From Bugula neritina (taxonomy: Eukaryota > Bryozoa > Gymnolaemata > Cheilostomatida > Bugulidae): 64,000 nt of DNA. Both the position numbers and the translations under genes were made by a program. The stretch's first letter is position 1. Each line of letters opens with the position of its first letter. The notes under the pieces are model-generated. The model did not search any database, was not told the origin of the DNA, and saw only the letters and a program-made list of their open reading frames with translations. The DNA lies in NCBI GenBank assembly GCA_964035545.1, contig OZ037768.1, positions 9,353,241 to 9,417,240 on the forward strand, read 5' to 3'. This document shows positions 26,190 to 48,940 of this stretch, piece by piece.

Positions 26190-26620
26190 ATGACTAATAG
26201 TATTAGTGTGACTAATAGTAATTTTGCTCTCTAATTTAGTAAACGTAGTTGTAAGATTAAGTAAAATAACCAGTCGTTAAATAAAATTGAATCGCAATGT
26301 CACTGTCAGTAACTGTAAGTGAGTATGAGTATCAGTATGACTATCAGTATCACTATGAGTATAAGTATTGCTATTAGATTCATTCAGTTTCGGTAGGACT
26401 AGTGATACTACAGCTATAAGTAAATAGTTATACTTAGAGTTAATGAGCCTAGTTTTAATTTCGTAAGTGTTACTATCAATATTGAGTTTGACTTCAAGTA
26501 ATAGTAAATCTATTACTATTACAGTATTAGTATTACTATTACTATTACACAGTGGACTGTAGACAAAATTGCTAGTAGTTAGACTTACTCTTAGTGTTGC
26601 ACTTACAGTTACCCTACTAA
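26190..26620. repeat. Mosaic low-complexity tract
   Basis: TATGAGTATCAGTATGACTA-type hexamers at 26320-26365 and TAGTATTACTATTACTATTA near 26530, with diverged sequence between. Confidence 0.6.
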
Positions 26621-26989
26621 AGACGAAAACTTGCAAATATGTCGGAGTATAGACTATAAAGTGGTTAAGTTATTAATTACATATATATACAATACTTAAT
26701 GTGTATGTGCATTTCATTTATGTGTGAGTAGGTAAGGGAGCTTTATGTAATTCTAAATTGCAAATAAATCTTACGGTTTCTCAATGGTACTCATGTACTC
26801 TATATCTGGTATAAAATAAGTCGGGTCACTAACCAAGAGCAAATATATCTGTTGGAATGACCATAAAGATCAGCAAGAAATCAACAAGCTACCTTTTTTA
26901 TTGATTGACAAAGTTTAACCTTAAGCTAAGTAAATAAAAGCTCTAAAAATTGTTGTTAGAAACAAAAGTCCAACGCAAAAAATTTGGCT

Positions 26990-31518
<4,529 letters not shown>

Positions 31519-33268
31519 AACGCTCCATGTTAAAAGGCATCTTTTGTAAACACATTTATTTTTTGTAAAGATAATTTTTGGTGCCTATAGCATGCTGAAA
31601 ATAGGATCTCTAAGGATATTTGTCGCTTGAGTATAGCTTGTTCAAGTTATTCTGAAGGCATTTTTTAGTAAATCAAGAGGAAAAAGTATTTTTATGCATT
31701 ACTATGTATATGTATTACATTGGAAACTTTTCATAAAACACTAGCATATTTTTACGTAAATTAGCTCATGTTTTTTTGTAATCAGAGAAGAATTATTGTG
31801 TTTTTTAGTAATTTACATTTTGGCTTTAGAATTAAAACTTTTGTAGTGCATGCTTATGGTTAACAGCATTCATTTATCATTTTAAAAAAATTCAAATTAC
31901 TATTCAGAGTTCTCATGTTTTTTTTCTTTTTTTATGGTCATGCATCTATTCTATTGAAAATTGCCCCAGATTAATTATTCATAAAAGAACTACATGAAGT
32001 TACATTTTTGCTGTAATTTATTTAATTTCACACATAATATGTACAATGAAAATAGATACAAGATTGTTAAATTGATGTTCAACGACATTAAAAATTTAGA
32101 AAATGGAAATTTTTTGTAATGTTATCTCACTCAGGCATTGGTGAAATCTGTTTAAAATGCAGACATTTGGAGTTAAAACAACTAAGAATTAAGATATTGT
32201 GTCAACAGCCACACGTTTTACTTAACATAAGTCAATAACGTACAGAGTAAACTCAACACAACCTAATAAACAAGTTTGAGGATAGTAAAACTTTTAGAGT
32301 TGGGAGAAATTAACATTTACAAGTATACCTCAATAGAATTGTAAAGTTTTTCCAATTTCAAGCCATCAATGCTTTAGGACTAAGGTCACATATTTGTTTG
32401 CATACCTGGTGTGATTAGAAGTGGAATCTGTAGAAACTAGTACGCTCATGACGAGTTGAAAGAAAAGTCTTTTAATTCCTACAACTCATACCTTTTAGTG
32501 CTGTGAAGAGTCTGCTCAATATTCCATACTTCAATGATGGGACAGCATAATAAATCATTAACCATACCTTGCATTGAAGAGTTGTCATTGAAGGTGAGCA
32601 GTTTCAGTGCAAGGTCTCCTCTACTGCAATAATTGAATAGAGCAGATAAAATAACTTTAGTCTTTTATCGTATGCTCCCTGTAGCTACCAACATAACACT
32701 ATACCATATCTTCAGATAAAACTCGATGTAATACAAAGAAACACTTTTTTGAATATCAATAGCTGAATTTTGACAAAATATTGCAAAAAATGAGGTGTAC
32801 CTTCTAGACGTGTGTAAGTCTATGTGTATGCAACATTGAATACCTGTGACATAGAGATGACCATTGTGATATATAAACCCAACATGATAGTATGAAGGTA
32901 GACGCGGGAAGTCTACACTCTACAGTAGTAACCAACCAACTGTCATTCCGTTTAAGGCAGTCCTGTTTTGTACAACTCTCCTTATTGTATTATTTGAATG
33001 TACAAGGAGCCAGATAAATTTACGTGGACAGCAATAAAATCCAGGTTATTACAACAGCATCTTGTAGCTTACCAACATTATCATGACTATAATTGTTAGA
33101 TTGCAACCAACAAGTAAAATTTTATAATTCACCTCAATAGTGAAGGAATCAGCTGTTCAGAAGAGTGACACACGGAAACCTTGTTGCCTAAAGCAGCACT
33201 TCTTGAATAGTTAATTCACATTGTGGAGGCACTCACCTGTTAGAGTTAAAGGAAATACCAATACAGAG
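31519..33268. other. Convergent 3' region of GTPBP1 and LUC7L3
   Basis: AT-rich, no coding exon seen; it should contain both 3' UTRs. No transposon ends were noticed. Confidence 0.45.
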
Positions 33269-36116
33269 CTATTGCAAGGTTTCACTGTCTCCATTACTTT
33301 GAAGATTCAAATTCAGTTCATCATCTTGTAGGGAGCCATTTGCTCTACCCTCTGCCACATCTCTCACGAGACCTGAATCAGTTCTCCCATCTTCACTGCT
33401 CTGACCATTCAAATTGGAATCCAAATTTGACTTTTCTATATCTCCTTCCTTATTTTCAAGTTGATCTACTAGTAAAGCATGACATTGTTACTAACATAGG
33501 TACAAATTTATCTCATTATTAGGTATTAAGCATTTTCATTGTCAATTTCACTACCTTTAGTTGAATCATCTGTAATTTCACTTCTTTTTTCATTTTTTCC
33601 CGATTTCCCCATACTGCGATCTCGCTCATTGCTGCCAGCTCGAGATGCTCGCTGTGACCCCTTATCATGGCGGTCTTTAGATCGGCTTCGTCTGGATTTT
33701 TCTTTTGAGCGTCTTCTGTCTCGAGATCTTGAGCGATGTCTACCAGTTGACCTAGATCTTCGCCGATCTCGCGACTGACTTTTTCTCCTTGTCCGGTCTC
33801 TACTGCGTGAGCGTCTGCCTCTACTTCGGGAACGACGTCTCTCTCTATTATCTCTACTCCGTGATCTCCGCCTAGTTCGAGAACCTCTCCTTCCTCCCCT
33901 ATCTCTATCTCTCCGATCTCGAGAGCGAGATCGCCGCCGGGCTCGGTCACGCTCTTCACGTTTTTTGCGCTCATCTTCTCTCTGTTTCTCCATTTCAGCT
34001 TTGTGTGTTGCAATTTTCTGCCTCTTTTTCTCCTTAAACTCTTCAACTGTAGCTCTCATCTAAATTCAAGATAAAAAATAATACCCAACTGTGTACTTGC
34101 ATACATTGACTTTTACATAACAGTTGAAATATGAACTGTGCTATAGAGCCAGTACATAAATAATCATTGACGTGTAATGCGTCAAGCAAGCAATTATGTC
34201 TTACAGTCTGGGACCCACCTGAGCATAGCCCATATGCTGTTTGCCCATCAAGTGTTCTCTTTGTCGAGATTCTGCATCTCCAACAATGAGAAATGCTCCA
34301 CAGACTGGACAAACTTCCATTTGCTTTGCTTGAGATGCATGGTCAGGCCTGTCATTTGATATGTTCTCTAAATGTTGTCTCTCTTTACGAAGCTGCTCGC
34401 ACAGTTTCATCACACCTTGTGCCTCTTCGACTTTCCCCTCATTACCAAGGCGTTCGGCATTTTCAACTAAGTCATCTGTCATAATAAATTCAATTATAAA
34501 ACTAGTTTGAAACCCAAAACACATAGTGAATTGTACAAAAAAACTTTCATCAAATGTTCGTGAGTAACAGCTTCCAAATACATACTAATCTTAGTAGTAA
34601 GTTGGGTGATCTGCTCTTGCTTGGGTCCACTCGCCTGACTTTGAGGTGGTTCGCCTTCCTGAGTCATGGCTAACCTCTGATGGCCACGCTTTATCTTTTT
34701 ATCTACATCACTCACAATGTCTTCAAGGCACTCAATCCATCTTTCTTCATAGCCCATCTTCTCAAATCGACTACTCTTCTGGTATTCTCGTCTCAGCGGC
34801 TCATCATGTATAAGACTACAAGGCCCTAAGTCAGCCTTTGTGTTGGTAAACAGTTCGCTTGGACAATATCCACATAGAAAGTGCTTGCAAACCTACCAAA
34901 ACAAACAAAATTACACAATCCATTATTAGAGGCTCTGAAATTTTAAAAATACAATCACTACTATACCTTAATTACTACAAGAACTTGAAGTGATAAATGC
35001 AGGGAACTTACTGTTACTGAGCAGGCTACATAGGAAAATGAATCCTGCTGGTACAAAGGAAAATATTAAAACAAATATTAAATTCATTCAAGGATATTTG
35101 AACAAAACATCATTACTAGTGTGTATGAACAATTACTATGAACATGGTTTAAACTCATAAAACTATAATTACTCACTAAGTGAAAAAAATCACATTTTTA
35201 TCTTGTCAACAACTACAAGGGTAAGCAACTGTTCTAGATCAAGTTAATAACATAAGCATGAGTCACTAAAACATGAAGTCTTGAAAATTCAAATGGGAAA
35301 GGTGTTGGGTTACTATTACTATTAGTATTAGTCTATTAGTATTAGTAATACTAAAACTAAAAGTAATAGAATAAATAGTAATACAGTAGTAGTAGTACTA
35401 GTACCAGTAGTAGTAGTACTACTACTAGTACTAGTAACATGTGATACATTTAATGATTTATACTAATTACTATTAGTATTACAATTAGGCCTACTATTAG
35501 TATTAGTATAACTATTAGTATTACTATTATACTTAGTATTAGTAATAAGTAATACTAATAGATTATTATTATTAGTAATACTAATAGTAATAGTAATAGC
35601 AATAGTAGTACTAATAGTAAAACTAAATGTAATAGTCAACATGAACATCAACATGATGAACCTGAACTGTGAGTGTGAACATCGGTCAAACTGAAAATCA
35701 ATCATAATCATAATGATAATGACCAAGAGTAAGACTGAAAGAGTAACTGTAAGACAATGATAACGATAACCATAACATTAATGCTAATGGTAAACTCGTA
35801 ATGTGAAACTGAAAGTTAAACTAAATCTTAAAATTTAACTTCTTCATTCTGGTTCACTTTAACAGTTTAACTTAAAGTTAATGTGAATCACAATCAGAAT
35901 GAGAATCAGTCATCAACTTCAAGTTCGACATGTTTAGTTTAGCCCTTAAAAGCTCAAAGCAAAACAGTGAGCATTTACATTTCAATTTAACAAAGAATAA
36001 ATAAAAGAATTTACCTCTGCATTGTCCCATTTGATATTGCCACCTTCATCATTGGGATTGGCGTTTCGGTTACGTCCCATAAGCTCATCCAACAAAGCAG
36101 CCGCACTCGACGCCAT
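33269..36116 (-). CDS. LUC7L3: LUC7-like 3 splicing factor (RS-rich)
   Basis: U1 snRNP-associated protein that helps choose 5' splice sites in the nucleus. Exons: 36015-36116, 34586-34892, 34219-34475, 33555-34059, 33269-33468; 1371 nt, 456 aa. It opens MASSAAALLDELMGRNRN. First zinc finger about residues 36-66 (CKHFLCGYC, GPCSLIH), a helical region with GNEGKVEEAQGVMKL at 147-161, second C2H2 finger Cys192, Cys195, His211, His217, then a long Arg/Ser/Asp domain about 230-375 and an acidic Gln/Asn/Glu tail. The long RS domain and EEAQG block favour LUC7L3 over LUC7L/LUC7L2. The last acceptor is a tandem TAGTAG, so one residue (Val) may be optional. If the last intron is kept, the protein ends nine codons later at 33526. 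Confidence 0.94.
35310..35830. repeat. Mosaic ACTAATAGTAATA tract in LUC7L3 intron 1
   Basis: Shuffled TATTAGTATTACTATTAG and GTAGTAGTACTAGTACCAGT segments with both orientations of the same triplets, so local hairpins are likely. The intron is otherwise unremarkable. Confidence 0.7.
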
Positions 36117-38121
36117 GTTTATTTACTTGACTAATACAATGAGCTCTCTATTTTAAAACGAAGACGAGAATATAGAGTTGTCTATCTCCAAAGGAAGATG
36201 ACTCCAGAGATGTAATAATAATATTATTATTATTCTAATTCCCTGAAGAACTGTTGGTATCAAATAATTATTTAATTCAATGCAATACAATGACAATATG
36301 TGACATTGCTTTGTGTGGTTTTATAAACTTGCAATATTATACAACATTATAAAGCTGTGATAGCTCATAATAAGTTCTTACAATAAATACTCATAGTGCC
36401 CACCAAGCAATAACACTTAATACAACAATAATAACAATTGTTTCTAAAACTGTAAAGTAAATTTTTATTACTTGTTATAATTTTAGCTCGCCGTTGATTT
36501 TGTCAAAGACACATTCATTGCTCAAGATAGTTAATGCTGCAATAGTATCAATTGATATGTGACATATAAACTGTCTATGCCAAGCGCTATGTTCTCAGCA
36601 GGCAGGATAGCATTGGCTGGTCCAGTAAAGTTTTACTACTTCACTTAATTAAAATATGACAGTCACAGCTCTATTTTGCTAACCAAATTTAGATTTAATC
36701 ATTGCAGTTTTATAATGCTAGAAAGTAGAAGACGGAAGTGCTATCTGATAATATAACTATATAGACTTCTTTAAATATTTGAAATTGAGCAAACAAAGTG
36801 CTATAATAACCGTAGAAGCTTGCATTTAAAGTTTTAGATACTACTAGAGTCTAGATTCTAAACAATGGATGTTCAACTTCTTCGAATCAATAGCCTCAGT
36901 GAAATGAAGCTTAAATTGGGAGAGAGGGGTGCACAGCATCGATATTTTTTGAATTAAGTTTTTTCAAATCCTAAAGATTATTAAACAACAAATCCAAATA
37001 ATTACTGAAGGCTACATATATCGGAATATAGACAGTTTATAAATGAGACCTTAAAAAAGTTGATAGAATTAACCATAACTCATCAAAATGGGCATAGATA
37101 TACATGAAGCAGTATATAATAATAAACAGTATATTATACTTATATATGTGGCTACCTGCATGTGCAGGGCTACATCCATCTAGGTGAGAAGTTAAACAAA
37201 TTTACATACAAAGCATATTTATGTTTGCATGTTCAATTTAGGTGCGTATCAGACTCCCCAAATTATAGTTAAATAATATAAGCATTAGTGAAAAACTGTT
37301 GCTGTTTGCTTGAGCAATTCTCGCAATGTCAGGTTTTGCACTAGGCCTCTCTTGACACATGGCACTGATGTATTACACTTGACAGGATAAGGGGATTAGC
37401 CCAAGGATTTGGTTGACGAACAGTCTAATTAGTTCATTGTTTCTGTCATTAAAGAAGTAATGACATTCAGCAGAGGATAAGATATTCTTCTTGCAATTAT
37501 ATTTTTGGCAAGTAAATACTCCTTACTGAAGTTTTTTATGTGGGCAGAACTTATCCACAAAATATGTTCCCAATACCCAAAAAACATTAAAAAATAAACA
37601 CGTTTCAATATTGCATTCATCCAATATATGGCAAAGAACAAGCTATTAAGATAACAATATGGAATGTTCAGTGTCAGCGAATCTCATTCCGGTTAAGATT
37701 GGCTGAAAATTTGGTGTTCAAATTTCAGCAAGCTTATTAAATAGAACACATCTTCAAAAATTGGCACAAATAGTTCTAACTTGCTTCTTTTGCAAATTTG
37801 CCATCTTGAAATAGGAGCTGATTTTTACCCAGTTGTTTTACAAGGATCAGGCTACAGTCTGAAGCGTTTCATTAATTTCATTGCATTCATTAGACATTAG
37901 TGATTAGAGTGTTACCGATGCTGGTTCAGCTTTATTGATAGAGTCATGCTTTCAATTTTTTACTCACTGAGTGTTCATCAAACTTGCTGTGCGCTGTGTT
38001 GTATTCTGATCTTACATGTTTTTTCAACACTATTACTTGATTGCATATCATGCAAACTACAATACGACAAGTATTAGAAGACCAGCTAGCAAAACGCACG
38101 ACAAGTGCTATGCTTCAGAGA
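36117..38121. other. Spacer between LUC7L3 and Piwi
   Basis: No gene is recognised. The LUC7L3 promoter must lie at the left edge; nothing distinctive was seen. Confidence 0.4.
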
Positions 38122-38200
38122 CAAGGGGTGCCCAGCCTTTTCAGACTGAGGGCCACTAAAATGTGCCTTCACAATATAATTTTGATTTAGTGTGTATAAA
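38122..38200 (+). mobile_element. One end of a hAT-like element
   Basis: CAAGGGGTGCCCAGCCTTTT followed by CAGACTGAGGGCCACT resembles the inverted right end of the element at 47765-48299 (GGGGTGTCCAACCTTTTCAG, then GCCACT). No matching other end was found nearby, so it is a fragment; the limit given is approximate. Confidence 0.4.
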
Positions 38201-38773
38201 TTGATCAATGCTGAATCCATAGATCACGAAATATTCCTTGGGACAGCATTTGGTTGGTGGATTTACAAGAGTAAGCAACTTAGCATGAGTGCAGAAAACG
38301 AATAAGTTGTTGCCAGAACTTCACATACAATTCTAGGAGCCTCTGAAAGTTAAACAAAATGTGCTGAAAAGGAAAAAATGATGCCATCTCAGCTTTGCTA
38401 GAAACTATTGAAGATGTGAGCAGAACCTCCAGCTGTTTGTAAGAGAATACACTTTATTATAAGTATATAACTAGAATGAGTCAACATAATAAAATCTCGA
38501 TGAGCAAGTGACATAATTTGTATGTGTTGGCAACTTAACCAAAGTTAGACCAAAAAAATGAGATTACCAGTATACCTTATACAATGATAAAAATAGTAGT
38601 AGTTAAGAATTTGTACTATTAGAAACATTGCACTAAAAGGCTGACTAGAGAACGGAGTGAAATGTACATATTTTCTAAGCAACTAAGTAGCGCTCTACAC
38701 CTAAATACTGTAATTGAATATTGATATATAAATCCTGGCCGGAATTGTTTTTTTGCCGAGTAAGTAAGCAAGT

Positions 38774-44003
<5,230 letters not shown>

Positions 44004-44884
44004 TTTCTCACTAAATTATAATCTACAATTGAATCATATTACGATAGTGTTTATCTAAAAATAGCATGTAGTACATAAATGTCTATCTATTCTTACCATT
44101 ACCATTAGAGTGAATGTTAATGCTGGCAATTGAAATTATTATAATTATAGTACTAATACTAAAATCAATACATTCATGATTCATAAGTCTTTTTTGAAAG
44201 TTTTAGTTCAAGACATTTGAAAATAAAAGTTCAATTGGCAATCAAAATAACAAAATTAAGCCTGCTTATACTTATAACAGTGCACTTTATTTAAAGTAGT
44301 GGCTGGTAGCAACTCCAAAAGAGCAAACATTGTATTCAAGCAGAAAATTATAACAAAATAGTGAGGGGTGAGCATTTCCCATCAGCTATTCAGATGGCAT
44401 CACACTCTCAGCCAGCCCCAATAGATACAGGGCAGTGATTTCAAGAATTAATTATGAGATGTTGACAACCACACTAATATTCATGACACTTGGGTTTAGT
44501 GCTCATCAATATATGACAGCTGTTTAAATAGATGGTAGTGCTCATTCACCATGTTTGAATAAAACCCTTGATTGGCCCCATCGAATAAATTTGAGGAGAA
44601 GATTTATGCTGGGTGTATTATGCATAACTCACACTACTCTAAGCAACTTTCTCAATGATTACATTTACTGATTACATCTACTCCTACAGTGAGTTTCAGT
44701 TTACTGTTATAAAAGACCAATATAATTATTAAAGCAGAATCAACTAATGTTAAATTTTAATTCACTTTAAAATAATAATTGCTATTCAATATAAATTACT
44801 ATTAGTCTAAGATGATTACTATTATCACAGCATTAGGTCAATGTCAATAAGTGAATGTCAATGTGTTAAAACAATTTCATACTG

Positions 44885-45130
44885 GTCCTACCATGCCTAT
44901 TATTGACAAGTTCAGATTAATTCAATGTAGTCTTATATCCACCCTATTAATCACTGTTGAGAACAAAAGAGGTTGTTCACTGACAAAATTGCCCTAATTA
45001 GTTGGACTACAAAAGTGAGAGTGTATAACTTATATTTATACATTGGGAAAACAAAAGTAATTGCAATTAATTATTTTAACTTCTAACTAAAATTATAATT
45101 GATAAATATTTATGTAATTGCAATTAATTA
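44885..45130. mobile_element. Fragment of the 10316-10804 hAT MITE family, same orientation
   Basis: The core CCCTATTAATCACTGTTGAG...AACAAA, ACCATGCCTA and AGTTGGAC align collinearly with 10505-10680 of the first copy, then decays through TAATTGCAATTAATTA. Divergence is moderate, so it is older than the copy in SNX29. Confidence 0.75.
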
Positions 45131-45379
45131 AATTCATGTTTTTATTTGTTAAGATTTTGTAAAGATGACCAATTATTATGTAGCTTGTTGTCACCTGGCT
45201 TTTAAAGCCTAGTTTTTATGTGTTTTGAAATGCAATTCTAGCTGCACATTTTCTTCTGTAACTGCAAAACTACTGCAGCTATGACATTATATTATATATA
45301 GTTTTAATCAGAAGGAATGTGCCGATCACTTGAAAGAATTTTTAGTAATCATGGTCGAAAGTAAAAAACATTTGACCGT

Positions 45380-45503
45380 CCTACATTAGCTATGTACGTA
45401 ATTCCAATTACATTTTTATACACCAATCACAAATTACATGCAATTATTTGAAAAAAATGTTATTAATTACAAACAATTACAAATTACAATTACCCCAACC
45501 CTA
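45380..45503. mobile_element. Arm of the same hAT MITE family, inverted
   Basis: Read on the minus strand it matches the left arm of 10316-10804 nearly continuously: AGGGTTGGGGTAATTGTAAT, TTTTTTTCAAATAATTGCAT, GTGTATAAAAATGTAATTG, ACATAGCTAATGTA. The terminal CAGGG has become TAGGG. Confidence 0.75.
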
Positions 45504-45599
45504 AAATGGGCAACGACTAATCACTAACCTAAATTTTTAAAGACTAAATCTATTTACATGGTTCAAATCCACGTAAAACTAGACATAAAAGCTACAAAA

Positions 45600-46460
45600 T
45601 TTCTCATAATATGGTTAATATAATTACGATAGTCTATAAGTATAGGCAATATGAATATCATTATGGCAAGTTGATGCCACATTCGAACTACTACTACTGA
45701 GTATCACTATCAGTATGAAACATGAGTAATAATAACCAACAGTCACACACTATTTTAAACTTTAGGTTTAGCAAAACTAACATATAACTCATAACCATAA
45801 AAGTCTAAGACCTTGAGCACTTTCCTGCATAATGATAATAAAAACATTATCAATTATAATAATGATAATTTTACAGTCACATTTTGACTTAGTCTTAATC
45901 ACTTACAGTTAGTGTTACCGAGTTACACTTACAGGAGTTACACTTACAGCGAAAATACTTAGGCTAATTGTATTTACTGCAAGTATAAAACTAAAAGTAA
46001 ATGTAGCTGTAACTATAACTAAGTCTAAGTGTAAGACTAATAGTAATAGTAACAAGTGTATCATTAACATAACTCAGTAAGTTACTGAGTAACTGTAACT
46101 CAAGCTGAAGCTGCAAGACTAAGTCAAAGTGTACCTGTGAGTCATTGCCAGTAAGTCACTTAGTCTTACAGTTATTCTTAGTCTTACTCATAAATTTAGT
46201 CTTACTCTGTGAATTAGTAGCTCAAACTGTAGGTGCAACTTTTCAAATTTAAAGGTAATCTTAGAATGAAACACCTAACGTTAAAGAATAATTATAAAAA
46301 ATGCTAGTGGTAGTAAAAACAAGTTTATAGTCTGACGGCAACTCCATACTCTTAGTCGCAGCCATAGCATCTAGCTCATTTGGCCATAGGCATACTGATA
46401 CTGATAGTCATAATGATAATCTTAATCATAAAGCTAAACTTAAACTAAACTCTAAAAACT
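45600..46460. repeat. Mosaic low-complexity tracts
   Basis: Patches of AGTTACACTTACAGGAGTTA, GTAAGACTAATAGTAATAGT and GTAAGTCACTTAGTCTTACA types. Several are near-palindromes (for example TAAGTTACTGAGTAACTG near 46076). Confidence 0.55.
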
Positions 46461-46839
46461 TAGACAGAGATGAGATTTGTTCATTTAAGACTAACACAAA
46501 CTAAAACTCTTAGTCGTACTCCAAATTCAGGTATAATTATAACATAATGATAAACAATAAATATAATAATTATAATAATAATAATAAGTATTAACAATAA
46601 TATAATTATTAATTATATTTATAAATATTATAATTATTTTTAACAACATAACTCATAAACGATAAAGTTAAACATTAAGTTTAACATAATCATAAAGTTT
46701 CAAAAATAAATTACACACGAACTGATTTCTTAACAGTTTACAGAACTCTTTGCAGTAATAAACATCCAATAATTAACAACAAAAAACACAACCGAAAGAG
46801 AATTTCAAAATGTGCATACGAGCGTCTTGACACGCTTAC

Positions 46840-46960
46840 CTGAATGGTCGACTCCTGCAAAAATGGCGTCAAGTTTTGGTTGCGCACGCACAACACAAGA
46901 TCTTGCAGCAATGCAACAATCCAAAGTGAACTTTAACCCTTTGAGACAATTATATAACCA
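46840..46960 (-). promoter_or_regulatory. Candidate Piwi first exon and promoter
   Basis: On the minus strand a CpG-richer stretch ends CGACCATTCAG before a strong donor GTAAGCGTG (exon edge 46840). Upstream are TTATATA (about 46950-46957) and a CCAAT box (complement of ATTGG at 47023-47027). Transcription would start near 46925. No other minus-strand gene lies between here and Piwi, so it is assigned to Piwi by inference. Confidence 0.45.
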
Positions 46961-47756
46961 CCATTGTTCAATTTACTACGTGGTTGACCACTGCTTTCGT
47001 GGTAAAGCCATAAAATGTTGTGATTGGCTAAGATATACAGATGACCCCCTCCCCCACTCAAAACCAATTACACTTTAGCTGAGACAAATCTAAATGCTTT
47101 TTTTCTAGATACTTGAAAATAAAGCAGTAATAGACACATTATTAATAATGATTTGTGCCTTTGCTGGTTTTTAATTTTTTTCTAAGCTTAATGCAGATGT
47201 ATAGTTAATGTAGTTGCAGCCAGTCAAGATAAAACATAATAATAAATTAGTCATAATTTTTAAATAAATGCAACTTTGTGGTTAAAATTATTTTAGTCAT
47301 GTACACCAAGGAGCTAAGCTTATTGCAAACTGACTACTAGACAGATAATATTATAACAAACTTTAATGAACTTTAGGACACCAAATGCTTTATTGGTGAT
47401 ATCAAGTCTTCAGTAATATTTGATTCCCTACAAAACAGATATAGATTATTTTAGAAATAGTATAACATTAATGAAGGAATCTAAAATCCTGTGTTGTAGA
47501 TGAGACAGATTTAAAAGATTTATATTCTCAAGAGACCTTTTAAATGCACACCAACATAAATTTATACAGAAAATAGAATGGGTCACCCCTGTGTGACTTT
47601 GTTAAAAGTATTATACTACTTAAAATAATAAATGAATGATCCCTGTCACCACTGAGTTATCAAACAGCAGTGCTGGTAATGTATTGTAGAGGCAGCATTT
47701 CAAGGCCCATACTAATACCATAATATAGTATATCTTTACATCACATAAAAGCATCC
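46961..47756. other. Spacer upstream of the Piwi promoter
   Basis: AT-rich; apart from the CCAAT box mentioned above no gene or repeat was recognised. Confidence 0.4.
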
Positions 47757-47764
47757 ATTAAGTC

Positions 47765-48299
47765 TAAGGCTGTCCAACAGGCTGCACCAGCCTATATTTA
47801 TGTAGCCCTCAAAGGCATAAAACTAAAATTATTTTTCACAGTATACATGAATTGGAGTTAAAAACGGTTTCATCCCAGATATCTGTTCAAACAAGAAGCA
47901 AAAAATATGTAAAATTAATATTTTCATTAAGATCATAGAAATTTATTTTTGTGCGAAATACGTGATTTATTTAAATATACATATATTTAAATAGTATTTA
48001 AATAAATTGCACATAAAATATATATTGTACCAAAATAAAAAATAGCGTCTAACTGGGAAGCGTCTATCTGGGATGACACCTTAAAAACCACCTTTTAAAT
48101 GTCTTATTTATACACAACATGCTGTACCTATGCATTAACTGTTGGGACTTTAATGTGTAATGATTCATAAAAATTTTGAATAAAATAATTTGAAAAATAC
48201 TGCTGCTCTGGCCCCCAGCAAAAGCTAAAGTTTACAATGTGGCCTTAAATATTCCCTTTCAGTGGCACTTGATCTGAAAAGGTTGGACACCCCTCCCTG
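47765..48299. mobile_element. hAT-like element remnant (535 bp)
   Basis: The right end, inverted, reads CAGGGAGGGGTGTCCAACC and the left TAAGGCTGTCCAAC, sharing TGTCCAAC. Flanks ATTAAGTC (47757-47764) and ATTTAGTC (48300-48307) match at 7 of 8. Inside, CATCCCAGAT (about 47871) and TCTGGGATG (about 48066) face each other. The left terminus is degraded. No coding capacity. Confidence 0.5.
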
Positions 48300-48940
48300 A
48301 TTTAGTCACTAGAACCATACTCTTGCCGTCTCTAAGGTCATAATTGTTTACTCAGAAGGAGGTCTGCTATAGTATTTAGAATTTAACTTTTAAATTATTA
48401 TCCTGTTTGACACAACCCTTTCATTACCTGTGTCTGCTTTCTTGTACTCCTAGACCATACAAGTGAGCATTGAGTATGCTAGTGCGAAATAATGGGAATC
48501 ATAAGCCACTAAGTAAATATTTTGTAACCTTTTATAGCTAGAAACAACATAATAGTATTAGGCATAACTTTAGCAAAGTGCAACTTTGTGATGGAAAATA
48601 ATTGGGTCATGTGTGCATTCTACTTTTCTTTTTCTGTCTTCTTAAGTTCTACTGAGCTGAAGTAAATCACAAAATAGATAATTTAGAAGTTGATAAAAAA
48701 GTTGTTAAGATAGCCAAGATATATATGTGGAAGTATTACTATGGCTATAAAGCTATTAGATAGCTTTACTGCTGGCTCCTTCAAAACACAGAAAGCTAGT
48801 AGCTATGGACAGCTTGCATTGAAGCATTGAATAGCCCTGTAGCCCACCATAATATATATATTATTATAGCAGAGCCATAGTTGGGCATTTGTGACTGAGA
48901 TATTTCATTTGATATGACGTATATGACATCCAGTAATAAG

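Larger units (their letters stand above)
44004..46839 (-). other. Probable 5' UTR intron of Piwi, repeat-filled
   Basis: No coding exon was seen. It holds two hAT-type fragments (44885-45505) and mosaic tracts (44100-44160, 44760-44830, 45600-46460) plus an A/T-only stretch near 46540-46680. It is called an intron because a splice donor at 46840 and acceptor-like AGs just upstream of the Piwi ATG face each other. Confidence 0.45.

Noticed and set aside
31960..31985. AAATTGCCCCAGAT match to the core of the 10316 hAT element
   Set aside because: Only 14 bases match and the flanks do not; chance cannot be excluded.
33519..34046. 175-codon ORF in another frame of the LUC7L3 RS exon
   Set aside because: A shadow frame of the repetitive arginine/serine coding sequence.
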